Shown here piece after piece: positions 15,928-23,693 of a stretch of DNA of 35,950 nt. Within the stretch, counting starts at the first letter, position 1. Every line of letters begins with the position of its first letter. The DNA is from Actinomadura alba (lineage in GTDB: Bacteria; Actinomycetota; Actinomycetes; Streptosporangiales; Streptosporangiaceae), in contig NZ_JABVEC010000053.1 in NCBI RefSeq assembly GCF_014323705.1, positions 1-35,950 of the forward strand, given 5' to 3'. The position numbers and the translations under genes were made by a program. The notes below the pieces were generated by a model. It saw only the letters and a list, made by a program, of their open reading frames with translations. It did not search any database and was not told where the DNA came from.

Positions 15928-17403
15928 GTGCTGCCCTACGTCTACCGGGTCACGAAGTACGACCCTGCCGACCGCGACGAGTGCGGCCGGTACATCGGCG
16001 CCGAGGACTCGATCAGCGACCATGGCCCCGTCGAAGCGACCTACCTGGAGGCCGTCGCCGCCTTCGCCGAGGACACCGGGATCCGCCATCTGGCGATACG
16101 CGAGCCGGAGATCACGGGCTTTGTCAACTTCGGGTTGGAAGCTCCGATCCACGGCCATGGCCTGACGAAGCTGTTTCCCGCCGACCTGGCCGGTTATCAC
16201 GACGGTGCGGAGGTCCCGGTCCCCGTTGGACTGGAGTTGGTGCGGGCCATGCTCCGTGACAACGGTGCCTGGTGCCGGCTGGAGGTGGAAGGACGATTCT
16301 CCATCCACGTCGGGTACGACCAGTACGTCTACGTGGGCAGCGGCGACCCGTGCGAACGCGCGCAGGCTCGCACCCGTGCACTCGGCCTGTTCCCCGAACG
16401 CATCGATGCGTCGCCGTACGATCCGGAGGTCGAGCCGGGTGAGCAGCGCCCCGCGGACGAGGACTTCTGGACCGCTGCCTTCATGAACACCCCTCGGGAC
16501 GGAGCGCTCCTGCTGGAGGAGGGCTACGTCGGGAACGCCTCCCGATGGCATCGCCTCACCCGCGCCGGCATCGACTCGGTGCGTTCCGGGCTCACTCCAC
16601 GCGCCCGGCTGACCGTGTGGCCGGACCTGTCCTCCGACCTCGAAGCGGTTCGCGACGCCTTCCCCGAGGACGGAGATATCGAACTCGTCTGGGAAGACCC
16701 CACTGGGCAGATCACCAGCCGCATCGGCGACGAGGAGCAGTATGCCGACCTGACTGCGCTACTCGCCGACGCACGTGCCGCGGCAGTGCTGCCCATGACC
16801 GTTGACGAACGCCATCCGCTGCTCACCGGAGTACTGCCCGACAGCGACGGCGTCCTGCGCGCCCGTTGGCGAACAGAGCCGACACCGAGCGACATCCGGT
16901 GGAGCCTCCTCAAAACGTTTCATCACGGCCAGATCCGTACGGGCACCGTGACCTCGATCCCGAACTTCGGCGTGTTCGTCGACCTGGGCGGTATCGACGG
17001 CCTGGTGAGCGTCGCCGAACTGTCCTGGAAACACCTCGACCATCCCAATGAGATCGTCGAGGTGGGCCAGGAGGTGACCGTCGAGGTCCTCGACGTGGAC
17101 ATGCCGCGCGAACGCATGGCCCTGTCGCTGAAAGCCCTGCAAGAAGACCCTTGGCCGGAGTTCGCCCGAACACACCAGAGCGGCCAGATCATCCTCGGCC
17201 AGGTCACCAAACTGGTCCCCTTCGGCGCTTTCGTACGCGTGACCGACGGCTTCGAGGGCCTCGTGCACAACACCGAACTGGCGGACCGGCACATCGAGAC
17301 ACCTGAGCAAGTCGTCCAGGTCGGCGACGAGATCCACGTGAAGATCCTCGAAATCGACCTCCACCGCCGTCGCGTCAGCCTTTCGCGCAAACAGGTCGAC
17401 TAA
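15928..17403 (+). CDS. Protein with two C-terminal S1 RNA-binding domains
   Basis: Predicted 491-aa cytoplasmic RNA-binding protein from a GTG at 15928. The N-terminal 330 residues begin LPYVYRVTKYDPADRDECGR and form a domain I know only from actinomycete S1-domain proteins of unknown function. Two S1 domains follow: TGTVTSIPNFGVFVDLGGID ending in ERMALSLKALQ, and LGQVTKLVPFGAFVRVTDGF ending in RRRVSLSRK. The open frame extends upstream to 15787, but those 47 residues look noncoding, so the GTG is preferred; its ribosome site is weak. A role in translation or RNA binding is inferred from the S1 domains alone. The stop is 3 nt before a 24-bp repeat that flanks the next gene. Confidence 0.85.
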   Translation: MLPYVYRVTKYDPADRDECGRYIGAEDSISDHGPVEATYLEAVAAFAEDTGIRHLAIREPEITGFVNFGLEAPIHGHGLTKLFPADLAGYHDGAEVPVPVGLELVRAMLRDNGAWCRLEVEGRFSIHVGYDQYVYVGSGDPCERAQARTRALGLFPERIDASPYDPEVEPGEQRPADEDFWTAAFMNTPRDGALLLEEGYVGNASRWHRLTRAGIDSVRSGLTPRARLTVWPDLSSDLEAVRDAFPEDGDIELVWEDPTGQITSRIGDEEQYADLTALLADARAAAVLPMTVDERHPLLTGVLPDSDGVLRARWRTEPTPSDIRWSLLKTFHHGQIRTGTVTSIPNFGVFVDLGGIDGLVSVAELSWKHLDHPNEIVEVGQEVTVEVLDVDMPRERMALSLKALQEDPWPEFARTHQSGQIILGQVTKLVPFGAFVRVTDGFEGLVHNTELADRHIETPEQVVQVGDEIHVKILEIDLHRRRVSLSRKQVD

Positions 17404-17406
17404 AGG

Positions 17407-17430
17407 CGTCGGACCAGGTCGGCGCTTACC
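17407..17430. repeat. 24-bp direct repeat, copy A
   Basis: This copy reads CGTCGGACCAGG followed by TCGGCGCTTACC and matches copy B (18268-18291) at 22 of 24 positions. It contains the stop codon of the membrane-protein gene on the - strand and starts 3 nt after the stop of the S1 gene. Confidence 0.9.
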
Positions 17431-18226
17431 GGTGCGCTGGAGCAGCCGCGTCCCTTTTCGTGACGGAGAGGTAACTCACCACGCCGAGGATCGTGACGAG
17501 GAAGAGAGCGCTCGTCACGATCGTTCCCAGCCCAAGGCCACCGTCGCCGCGAGCCTGTGAGAGGTAGTCGCCGAGCGAGGCTCCGAGCGGGCGGGTCAGG
17601 ATGTAGGCGATCCAGAAGGCCAGGACCGCGTTGAGCCTGACGGCGAGGTGCGCCATGGCGACGATCGCGATGAGCGTGCCGAACATGACCGCCGACACCC
17701 AGTAGCCCAGGTTCAGCTTCTCCGCCACGAGGTCACCGGCCGCGGTGCCGAGGGCGAAGGTGAAGAGGATGGCCAGCCAGTAGAAGCCTTCCCGTCGGGT
17801 CGTGTAGATGGTGTGGATGGACAGAGTCCTCTCGCTCGCGAACCACGCCGCGAACGTCAACGCGAGCGCGACGGCGAAGATGACGGTGGTCGTCTCCAGA
17901 GCGACGCCGAGGTTGTCCGTCAGGTTGTCGGTGATCAACGTGCCGACGACACTGATCAGGACGACCGCGAGCCAGTAGATCCCGGGCACGTACTTTCCGG
18001 TCCTGAACTGGAAGATCAGCGAAATGACCAGCAGGACGCCCACGATGACGGTCGTGCCGGTCAGGCCCATGTGCAGGTTCGTGTTGAGGAAGTCCGCCGC
18101 GGTCTCGCCCACCGTGGTCGCCAGGATCTTGATGATCCAGAAGTAGATGGTGACTTCCGGGACCTTGTTCAGCATCCGGCGGGGGGCTGGTGCGAAGGTC
18201 GTATCCCACTGCGCGTTCATAGTCAT
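17426..18226 (-). CDS. COG4705-type integral membrane protein
   Basis: A membrane protein of 266 aa if started at ATG 18226 (ATG 18220 is also possible; an upstream in-frame ATG at 18244 falls in an operator-like repeat). About eight hydrophobic segments are seen. Three copies of a related motif occur, with acidic or basic residues inside helices: VTIYFWIIKILATTVGETAA, FYWLAILFTFALGTAAGDLV and FWIAYILTRPLGASLGDYLS. This repeat pattern fits the uncharacterised COG4705 membrane-anchored protein family. Function is unknown; transport has been suggested only by topology. The whole gene is bracketed by 24-bp direct repeats. Confidence 0.82.
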   Translation of the reverse strand: MTMNAQWDTTFAPAPRRMLNKVPEVTIYFWIIKILATTVGETAADFLNTNLHMGLTGTTVIVGVLLVISLIFQFRTGKYVPGIYWLAVVLISVVGTLITDNLTDNLGVALETTTVIFAVALALTFAAWFASERTLSIHTIYTTRREGFYWLAILFTFALGTAAGDLVAEKLNLGYWVSAVMFGTLIAIVAMAHLAVRLNAVLAFWIAYILTRPLGASLGDYLSQARGDGGLGLGTIVTSALFLVTILGVVSYLSVTKRDAAAPAHR

Positions 18227-18244
18227 GCCGCGCGAGTGTTCCAA

Positions 18245-18265
18245 AACCTGGCTAACCGCCAGGTT
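18245..18265. promoter_or_regulatory. Operator-like inverted repeat upstream of the membrane-protein gene
   Basis: AACCTGGC at 18245-18252 and its exact complement GCCAGGTT at 18258-18265 are separated by 5 nt. It lies 19 nt upstream of the ATG at 18226, where a repressor would block transcription. The size and spacing suit a TetR- or GntR-type dimer. Confidence 0.5.
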
Positions 18266-18267
18266 AA

Positions 18268-18291
18268 CGTCAGACCAGGTCAGCGCTTACC
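18268..18291. repeat. 24-bp direct repeat, copy B
   Basis: This copy reads CGTCAGACCAGG followed by TCAGCGCTTACC and matches copy A at 17407-17430 with two differences. It lies directly upstream of the operator-like repeat of the membrane gene. The unit from one copy to the next is 861 bp. Confidence 0.9.
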
Positions 18292-18337
18292 TAGGGCGGA
18301 AGAGCGGCTCGGATCGTGCACGGTCCGATGACACGGA

Positions 18338-18366
18338 ACCGGCCCCGCCGGGTGGGCGGGGCCGGT
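18338..18366 (-). terminator. Terminator of the S8 peptidase gene
   Basis: Perfect 12-bp stem, ACCGGCCCCGCC at 18338-18349 with 18355-18366, and a 5-nt loop. It lies 31 nt past the stop of the S8 peptidase. It may also limit read-through towards the membrane-protein gene. Confidence 0.8.
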
Positions 18367-18396
18367 CCTTTCCGGTTGCGGGCGTGCGTCAGGTGA

Positions 18397-21300
18397 TCAG
18401 GGGGTCTTGTCGGGGCGGTCGGTCACCCGGATCGCGTTGACGAGCGGCTTGCCGTACCCGCTGTGCGCCACGAAGCGCACGTTGAGCTGGCCGTCGGTCA
18501 CGTTGACCTGATAGGTGCGCTTGACCGCCGCGTAGCTGCCGGCCTCGAGCGCGATGTCGAGTGATGGTAGGACCTCATTGCCCTCGACGAGGACATCGAA
18601 GACCCGCTTGTTCGGCTTGGTGTCACCGAGTTCGGCGAAGTTCAGCTCGACCGTGTAGACGCCGTTCGGGACATTGTCGTAGCGGTATTCGTACATGCCC
18701 TCCCGGGCCGTCTGGAGCAGGCCGGGATCACTGGTTCGCGTGATGGCCCTGGTCGTCGACCTGGTGCTGGACGTGCCCTGGTAGCCGGCGGCACCCGCCT
18801 TGTACGCCTGGTCGGGCGACCAGGTGTCGCCGAGCGTGTCGACCTGGTTCTTGGTGGCCCCATTGTCCAGGGCGGCCTGGTAGCGCGGCACGACCACCTT
18901 GATCGGCACGGTGAGCAGCGGCGTCCGGCCACTGGTCGACCGCACCAGCAGGTTCGCCTCGAGCACCGAGCCCGGCGCGACGCCCGCCGTGTTCAGCGAG
19001 ACGTGCACAGCGGTCTTGCCCGCGGCGGCCAGCCGACCGCTCGGCGGGTCCGCCGACAGCCAGCTCACGTCGCCCGTGGTGGAGCCCGTCGCCTCCTCGA
19101 CGGTGAAGTCGGCGGCGAGCCCACCGGTGTTGGACAGCTCCAGCGTGCGGGACCGGGACTGTTCGGCCGGGATGACGGCCTCGAGGCCGCCGCCGGACAC
19201 CGCGACCTTGCCGGTGCGCAGTGCCGCCGTGGACTCCGCGACGCCGCCGGCCGTGACCGCGACCGTCCGCGAGGTCGCCTCGTAGGCCGGCGCGGTGACG
19301 TCGAGCTGGTAGGAGCCCACGGGGACCTGCGCCAGGTAGGTCCCGTCGGCTCCGGCCGTCGCGGTCGCGACCGCCTGCCCGCCCGAGCTCAGCGTCGCCT
19401 TCGCGCCTTCGATCCCCTTGTCGTCATTGGCATCGGTGATCTTGCCGCTGACGACGCCGGACTTGGTGGTACGGAACGAGATGGCGGTGCCGTCGGTGAG
19501 CACAGAGCTGTTCACCGAGTACGAGAACGCGTCGGTGCCCGTCGCGTTCTCCAGCCCGATGGTGGCCTCCGAGCCCGCCTCCCGGCCGCTGCCCGCGACG
19601 TCCTTGTAACGGTAGCCGACCGTGCCGTCCTCACCGATGAGCGCGACGAACGAGAGCCGCTGCGCGCGGTCGGAGTAGTGGGCGGCATCGCGCCACTCCA
19701 CGACGAACGAGCGGTGCGGAGCCGTGCCGGTGACGCCGGTGTAGACGCCCGAGGCCGAGTCGAGGAAGAGGTCGTCCCAGAACGGGTAGAGGGCGCCGTT
19801 CGGGACGCCCGTGGACGGGATCGCGGCGTTCGTCCGTGACGTGGCCGCACCGGTGAAGCTGAGCAGGCCGTTGGTGCCCACCGACGCCGAACGGTAGGTC
19901 GCGCCGTAGAAGGGGACGGGGAACGGCAGCGTGATCTGCTGTTCGTTGTCATCTCCGGTCAGTGCGATCTTGTCCGTGCCGGCCACGTAACCGCCCGAGG
20001 CAGCGCACGCGTAGCCGTACTGGTCGATCCGGTCCGGCAGTGTGAAGTCGGCCGTCACGTCGCCCGACACGGTCACGTGCCCGGAGGTGTCGGAGGCGCA
20101 CCGGGACGGGGACGCGATCCGCAGGTCGTACTCCCCGTTCGGCAGCGTGAGCCGGTAGCCGCCCGCGGAGTTCGTCGTGGCCGTGACCGGAGCGCCCGGC
20201 ACGGTGATCGTCGCACCCGCGACGGGTCCGCCGGACGTGCGCACCGTGCCCGAGACCGTGCCGGACGGCGCCGCCTCAAGGGCGAAGTCCCGGGTGACGG
20301 TCTCGTTCTCGGTCACCGTGACGGTCCCGGTGGCCTGGACGTATCCGTACTTGGTGACCGTGACGGCGTAGTCGCCGACCATCAGGCTGGGCAGGTTGTA
20401 GGCGCCGTCCGCGGTCGTGGTGAACGTACGCTGGAGCGGGCCCTTGACCTTCACCGTGGCGTCCCCGAGCGGCGCGCCGCCGGAGGTGACATGGCCGGTG
20501 AGCGTGCCGAGCGCGCCCCTGGGCGCGGCGCTGACCGCCGCGAAGGCATCGAGCTTGCCCTCGCCGAACACGTTGTTGTCGGCGGCGGTCCCGCCGCAGG
20601 TGGTGTTGTCGACGTCGACCGCGGTCTGGTCGAGCAGCTGCTCGGTCGCCGCGATGTCATTGCGGATGGCCGGCGAGGCCGACCACATCAGCGCAACCGT
20701 CGCAGCGGTGTGCGGCGAGGCCATGGACGTGCCGGAGAATGAGTCATAGCCGCCCGGGATGCTGGAGCGCACGTTCACGCCCGGCGCCGCCAGGTTGGGC
20801 TTGATCTCACCGTTCTCGCCGGAGCCGCGTGAGGAGAAGCTCGCGATGGTGTTGTTCACGTCGAAGGCACCGGAACTGTAGCTGATCTGGTAGGTGCCCG
20901 GGGAGCCGCTGGTGTTGCAGGCGGGTCCGTTATTGCCGTTGGAGAACGCCGGGAAGATGCCCGCGTTGACCCAGGCCTGGACGATCTCCTTGTACCACGG
21001 GTTGAATCCGGTGCCGCCCCAGGAGTTGTTCACCACGTCCGGAGCCAGGTCGGGGCGCGGGTTGGCACCGTTCAGGTCGGTGGGGGCGACGATCCACTGC
21101 CCGGAGGCCAGGAGCGAGGCCTGGGAGCAGCTGTTCGTCTCACAGCCCTTGGCCGCGACCCAGGTGGCTCCCGGCGCGACTCCGATCTTGTTGGCGCCGC
21201 CGTCGTCGCCGACCATGGTGCCCATCGTGTGGGTGCCGTGGTCGTTGTTGTCGCACGGCGCGTCGCCGGGGCAGATGCCCGCCGGGTCGAAGAAGTTGTA

Positions 21301-21972
21301 GTTGTGGTCGTAGCCGCCGTCGGCCTTCAGGCCGCGGTAACGCTGCTTCACCGCGGCATGGTCGTACTGCACCCCGGAGTCGATACTGGCGACGACGACG
21401 CCCTCGCCGCGGTCGCCGAGTTCGTCCCAGACCCGCGGTGCGTTGATCCGGTCGATGTTCCACTCGACGGCGTCGACCTTCGCCTCATCGCCGCCGAGTA
21501 TCGGGTCGGGGATCTTGATGGCCTGGTCGGCGTCGATGTGGGCGACCTCGGAACGGGTGGCGATCGTCTCGACGAGCTTCTTGTCGCCCGTCACCTGGAG
21601 CGCGTTGACGATCCAGAAGGGCTTGTACTCGGCGCCGGCCGCGTCGAGCGCCTTGCGCAGGCCGGCCTGGGTGGCGGCCGCGTGCTGGGTCTTGGCGCTG
21701 TAGACGGCCTTGGCCTTCTCGGTCTTGGTGGTGGCCTTGGCCGCCGCGTCCAGGTCGGCCTCGCTCGTCAGGTAGACCCAGAACGTGGCCTTGTCGTCGC
21801 CGGCGAGCTCACCGAGGACCTTCGGCTGAACCTTGGTCGCGACGGCCTGCGCGGTCGGTGACGGATCGGCGTGAGCGGCACCGGCGCCGCCTCCGGCGGC
21901 GGCGAATGTCAGCGCCCCCGCCGTCATCAGGGCGACGAACGGCGTGCGCCATCGCTTCAGGTGTCCTGCCAC
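18397..21972 (-). CDS. Secreted subtilisin-like S8 peptidase with carboxypeptidase-regulatory-like and malectin-like domains
   Basis: A 1191-aa secreted serine protease. A Sec signal peptide ends near AHA (residue 35). Next come an inhibitor I9-type propeptide (about 45-155) and the S8 domain with triad D198 (VASIDSGVQ), H245 (NDHGTHTMG) and S416 (SGTSMASPH). Two or three beta-sandwich repeats of the carboxypeptidase-regulatory type follow (GHVTSGGAPLGDATVKVKG, SGTVRTSGGPVAGATITVPG and a later copy near 840). There is a central beta domain with FPFWDD-like features (NGALYPFWDDLF). The C-terminal 140 residues (YTVELNFAELGDTKPNKRVF, LVNAIRV) look malectin-like, suggesting carbohydrate binding. 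The GTG at 21972 has GGGAG upstream. A longer frame to 22032 adds an unlikely leader. It appears monocistronic. Confidence 0.93.
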   Translation of the reverse strand: MAGHLKRWRTPFVALMTAGALTFAAAGGGAGAAHADPSPTAQAVATKVQPKVLGELAGDDKATFWVYLTSEADLDAAAKATTKTEKAKAVYSAKTQHAAATQAGLRKALDAAGAEYKPFWIVNALQVTGDKKLVETIATRSEVAHIDADQAIKIPDPILGGDEAKVDAVEWNIDRINAPRVWDELGDRGEGVVVASIDSGVQYDHAAVKQRYRGLKADGGYDHNYNFFDPAGICPGDAPCDNNDHGTHTMGTMVGDDGGANKIGVAPGATWVAAKGCETNSCSQASLLASGQWIVAPTDLNGANPRPDLAPDVVNNSWGGTGFNPWYKEIVQAWVNAGIFPAFSNGNNGPACNTSGSPGTYQISYSSGAFDVNNTIASFSSRGSGENGEIKPNLAAPGVNVRSSIPGGYDSFSGTSMASPHTAATVALMWSASPAIRNDIAATEQLLDQTAVDVDNTTCGGTAADNNVFGEGKLDAFAAVSAAPRGALGTLTGHVTSGGAPLGDATVKVKGPLQRTFTTTADGAYNLPSLMVGDYAVTVTKYGYVQATGTVTVTENETVTRDFALEAAPSGTVSGTVRTSGGPVAGATITVPGAPVTATTNSAGGYRLTLPNGEYDLRIASPSRCASDTSGHVTVSGDVTADFTLPDRIDQYGYACAASGGYVAGTDKIALTGDDNEQQITLPFPVPFYGATYRSASVGTNGLLSFTGAATSRTNAAIPSTGVPNGALYPFWDDLFLDSASGVYTGVTGTAPHRSFVVEWRDAAHYSDRAQRLSFVALIGEDGTVGYRYKDVAGSGREAGSEATIGLENATGTDAFSYSVNSSVLTDGTAISFRTTKSGVVSGKITDANDDKGIEGAKATLSSGGQAVATATAGADGTYLAQVPVGSYQLDVTAPAYEATSRTVAVTAGGVAESTAALRTGKVAVSGGGLEAVIPAEQSRSRTLELSNTGGLAADFTVEEATGSTTGDVSWLSADPPSGRLAAAGKTAVHVSLNTAGVAPGSVLEANLLVRSTSGRTPLLTVPIKVVVPRYQAALDNGATKNQVDTLGDTWSPDQAYKAGAAGYQGTSSTRSTTRAITRTSDPGLLQTAREGMYEYRYDNVPNGVYTVELNFAELGDTKPNKRVFDVLVEGNEVLPSLDIALEAGSYAAVKRTYQVNVTDGQLNVRFVAHSGYGKPLVNAIRVTDRPDKTP

Positions 21973-22143
21973 TACGGCTCCCTCTACTGGAGGTGGGGAT
22001 CGCCCACCTTGCGGGTCAGGACACGTGCGCACGCGTCAAGGCGTCCAGGGGCCATGCCGCAGCGGGGGAGGACGGCGCGAGCCCTTGGAACCTCGGGAGG
22101 ATCGTGATCGAGGAAACCAGGGCGATCAAGAGGGTGAAGGAAG

Positions 22144-22157
22144 GTGAAACACTTCAC
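22144..22157. promoter_or_regulatory. Candidate CRP/GlxR-type site upstream of the S8 peptidase
   Basis: GTGAAACACTTCAC has the GTGA-N6-TCAC form of CRP-family sites. It is 172 nt upstream of the peptidase GTG, in the 385-nt stretch 21973-22357 that otherwise holds no gene. Possible -35 elements (TTGACG, TTGACT on the - strand) lie at 22179-22194, but no good -10 is seen. Confidence 0.4.
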
Positions 22158-22357
22158 GTGCGGGGACGTCAGGTGGAAAGTCAATTTTCGTCAAGTGTTG
22201 TGGTTGGCCTGAGCGGCGGAACGGGGGACACAGGCGCCGTACAACATACGGATCTGCCATACGTACCAAGCGCTTCTTGTACAGATTCCGCGTCCGGGAG
22301 TTCTCTGGCCAGGAAGGATGCCGCTCGCGCCCGATGGCGCACGGTGCAGCCGTGGTG

Positions 22358-22825
22358 TCAGACCGTGGCCGGCGCGTCGCCGGAGTGCACCTCGAACCAG
22401 TAGGTCCCCCCATCGCGGTCGCGCCGGTAGCCGTGCCTGGTGGCGATGGCGGCGACGAGCCAGAGGCCGCGGCCGTGCTCGACCCACGGGTCACCGTACG
22501 GTCTCGGCGCCGGGACGGCTCCGCCGCCGTCCTCGACCTCGACCCGCACCCCGCGGTCACCGGCCAGTATCCACACGGTCACCGTTCCGCCCTCGTCGCC
22601 TGACGCGGTGTGGACTATCGCGTTGGTGACCGCCTCACTGGTGAGGAGCTCCACGTCGCCCAGCACGGGGTGCTCGTCACCGAGCAGTTCGCGCACCAGG
22701 CCGCGTACCCCCGCCACCTCCTCGCGGCGGCCGGGGACGACCACCGAGCCGAGCAGGTTGAGGGCCGGCACGCCGCCGCGGCATGGGTGACGGTGGGTGC
22801 CGCACGCTCCGAACTCGGGAATCAT
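22358..22825 (-). CDS. ATP-binding protein, HATPase_c_2 / anti-sigma factor-like
   Basis: A 155-aa protein with a Bergerat ATP-binding fold. The N box is TSEAVTNAIVHTA, the D-x-G region is VEDGGGAVPAP and the G2 loop is EHGRGLWLVAAIA. The N-terminal 20 residues include two Cys and two His (GACGTHRHPCRGG), which are not part of the fold. The ATG at 22825 has AGAGGAAAG just upstream, which supports this start. It is a shorter relative of the protein at 15091-15660 and stands alone, with no XRE partner next to it. An anti-sigma kinase role is inferred from the family. Confidence 0.85.
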   Translation of the reverse strand: MIPEFGACGTHRHPCRGGVPALNLLGSVVVPGRREEVAGVRGLVRELLGDEHPVLGDVELLTSEAVTNAIVHTASGDEGGTVTVWILAGDRGVRVEVEDGGGAVPAPRPYGDPWVEHGRGLWLVAAIATRHGYRRDRDGGTYWFEVHSGDAPATV

Positions 22826-23249
22826 CGCTTTCCTCTGGCCGTGCCGTCGTGGGTGGAGAAGGTCGGTGCCGTGGTCGGTGGAAAGGGCCGTGCCGCCGCG
22901 CTCCCCGTGGAGAGGGGGGCACGGAGGGAGCGCGACGGCGGTCAGCCGGAACCGCAGGCGACCCGTTGAGGACGAAGGAGGCCGCCAGCGGGGTGATGCC
23001 GCTGTGAGCGCCTGTCAGGCGTGGCGGTGCTGAGATCCGTGACCCCACCGCGGAGCGGGGGTCAGCCCGCTCCACGGGGATCACGCCCCCAGTGGGTTGC
23101 TGGGGTGATCACGCAAAGAGCCGAGGTCTATTCTGTGGTGACGGCACCTCCTTTTCGCGATGGAATGGCCGGGGCCGCGGCGATGTCCGGGCATGGTCCT
23201 TCGCCGCCGGCCCCGTCGGTCTTTTGGGCGTGCCCTGCCAGGCCGGCCG

Positions 23250-23265
23250 CCGTTCCGCGGAACGG
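23250..23265. repeat. Perfect 16-bp palindrome in the gene-free region
   Basis: CCGTTCCGCGGAACGG reads the same on both strands. It is not next to any convincing start codon. It could be an operator or a chance GC-rich palindrome. Confidence 0.45.
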
Positions 23266-23535
23266 TCGCCGCCATGGTCGATGGCATTTCGGTCTTGGCT
23301 CGGGTCGCGCCGCCGGTGTCGGTCGGTCGCGAATGCGCGTCGCAGTGGTGGTCTCAGGTCGCGTCGAGGCGGTCCGGTCGCTCATCGATCAGAGCGGGAT
23401 CCGCGCAGGCCCGGCAGGCCGCCCGGGCGCTCGATCGGCACCCGGGAGAAAGCCGCTGCCGAACGCCGCCGCGTCGGCTCCTGGTCAGATCCGGTCTTCC
23501 GCCGGTTCTCCCTTCGCCTCTCGCGACTGCCCTAG

Positions 23536-23551
23536 GTGGGAGCGCTCCCAC
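23536..23551. promoter_or_regulatory. Orphan CebR box
   Basis: GTGGGAGCGCTCCCAC is identical over all 16 bp to the operator of the ceb operon at 9941-9956. Here no gene starts nearby: the ROK gene ends 143 bp to the right and the HATPase gene starts 711 bp to the left. A chance second copy of a 16-bp sequence in 36 kb is very unlikely. Confidence 0.85.
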
Positions 23552-23693
23552 GTCGCCACGACCAGAAAAGTACCTCGCTTCACGGCGCGTGAGAAGGGGT
23601 TTTCAGCATCAAATTTCACACAGTCGTCATATGGCAGGTCAAGCCCCCGTAACACGAAATGAGGACACTGCCTCCTCACCAAGAGGAATGGCT

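Larger units (their letters stand above)
22826..23693. other. 868-bp stretch without a convincing gene
   Basis: No frame on either strand shows a recognisable protein. The long open frames are Arg/Pro/Gly-rich, as expected of GC-rich noncoding DNA. It does hold a hairpin at 23040-23064 (TGACCC and CCGC arms with a 2-nt bulge), a 6-bp stem near 23086-23105, a 16-bp palindrome at 23250-23265, a full CebR box at 23536-23551, and an AT-richer block at 23560-23660 that looks promoter-like (TTGACC on the - strand near 23640). It may be a former gene site or encode an RNA. Confidence 0.6.

Noticed and set aside
16501..16510. GGAGCGCTCC inside the S1 protein gene as a third CebR box
   Set aside because: Only the 10-bp core matches; the flanking T/A and outer G/C bases needed for the 14-bp box are wrong, and it is inside a coding region.
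23485..23682. 65-aa - strand ORF spanning the orphan CebR box
   Set aside because: No ribosome site, no family, and it contains the operator inside the coding frame.
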